The notes under the pieces are model-generated. The model saw nothing but the letters and a program-made list of their open reading frames with translations. It had not been told where the DNA came from and made no database searches. The position numbers were made by a program, and so were the translations under genes. A stretch of 64,000 nt of DNA from Bugula neritina (Eukaryota > Bryozoa > Gymnolaemata > Cheilostomatida > Bugulidae): assembly GCA_964035545.1 (NCBI GenBank), contig OZ037768.1, forward strand, positions 15,438,175-15,502,174, given 5' to 3'. This document shows, piece after piece, positions 63,401-64,000 of this stretch (its first letter is position 1; each line of letters begins with the position of its first letter).

Positions 63401-64000
63401 TAAAACTAGAACAAGTGTGCTCAACAGTGCCCAATTGGGCTAAAACATGCCCAAATGTACTAAATTGAGCCAAATATGGTTATAGTACCAATAAGTGCCC
63501 AGAGGTTCTGAGACGTGCCCAATAGTGCTAAAAGTAGAACTGCTGTGCTTAACAGTGCCCAAATGTGCTAAAACATGCCAAGATGTTCTAAATTGAGCTA
63601 AACATGCTTGCAGTACCTATTAGTGCATAGAAATTCTGAAACGTGCCGTATAGTGCTAAAACTAGAACAAGTGTGCCCAACAGTGCCCAAATGTGCTAAA
63701 ACATGCCCAAATGTGCTAAAACATGCCCGAAAATACTAACTTGAGCCAAATGAGCTAATAGTACCAATAAATGCCCAGAGGGTCTGAAACGTGCCCAATA
63801 GCGCTAATAGTAGAACTACTGTGCTTAGCAGTGCCCAAATCTCCTAAAAGATGCCAAAACGTGCGAAATTAAGCCAAATAAGCTAATAGTACCAATAAGT
63901 GCCCAGAAGTTCTGACACGTGCCCAATAGTGCTAATAGTAGAACTGCTGTGCTTAACGGTGCCCAAAAGTGCTAAAACATTCCCAAATGGCCTAAAACAT
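60425..64000. repeat. Satellite 2, right-hand block, running off the window
   Basis: Satellite 2 resumes with AAGTTCTGATCCGGG, completing the monomer interrupted at 55931, and continues to the window end. This block has its own variant monomers, such as GTACTTATTTGTGCCC and AGAACTGCTGTGCTTAACAG. Internal duplications are visible: an offset of 403 bp (62711 and 63114, marker GTCCAATAGTGCTAATAGTA) and an offset of about 2846 bp (60730 and 63576, marker CATGCCAAGATGTTCTAAAT). Open frames such as 62084-62500 minus are repeat artefacts. No other feature is seen. Confidence 0.94.

Noticed and set aside
17207-64000. CENP-B box in satellite 2
   Set aside because: Strings such as TTCTGATACGGG resemble it, but the spacing between the TTCG-like and CGGG parts is too short and the core TTCG is absent.

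Overview
This 64 kb window is a stretch of eukaryotic, probably invertebrate-animal, heterochromatin-like DNA. It is almost entirely two AT-rich tandem satellites with a few transposable elements set into them. No ordinary host gene, tRNA or rRNA is visible. An animal host is suggested by three things: an intron-containing DDE transposon with an HTH_Tnp_4-like segment, a Ty1/copia element whose primer site matches the anticodon arm of eukaryotic initiator tRNA-Met (the arrangement known from Drosophila copia), and the low GC content. The species cannot be named from the sequence alone.

Layout. Positions 1-17206 hold satellite 1, a 20-bp unit (consensus ACTGAAATATACTGCAACAT) with degenerate variants and superimposed higher-order duplications. 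It is interrupted by two copies of a ~750-bp non-autonomous DNA transposon (11016-11773 inverted, 15533-16255 direct). At about 17206 the array changes abruptly to satellite 2, a ~128-bp monomer with a 148-bp variant, itself built of ~20-bp sub-blocks. Satellite 2 fills the rest of the window. It contains two more copies of the ~750-bp element (17900-18654 and 20423-21178), a 3490-bp DNA transposon with ~870-bp terminal inverted repeats (43241-46730), and one structurally complete 4493-bp Ty1/copia retrotransposon (55932-60424).

How the parts relate. The satellites grow by local segmental duplication. Near-identical blocks recur at offsets of 100 bp, 403 bp, 1.23 kb, 2.1 kb, 2.8 kb, 4.67 kb and 4.94 kb. 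Because of these duplications, three insertions have a paralogous empty site in the same window, so their borders and target-site duplications can be read directly: AT/AT for the 3490-bp element, AT/AT for the ~750-bp copy at 20423, and AAGTT/AAGTT for the copia element. The only long convincing protein is the copia polyprotein (ATG at 56157, stop ending at 60092). The 3490-bp element carries a partial, spliced transposase on the minus strand. The very many 60-370 codon minus-strand open frames over 1-17000 are a by-product of the 20-bp unit having no stop codon in any minus-strand frame; they are not annotated as genes. Open frames in satellite 2 are treated in the same way.
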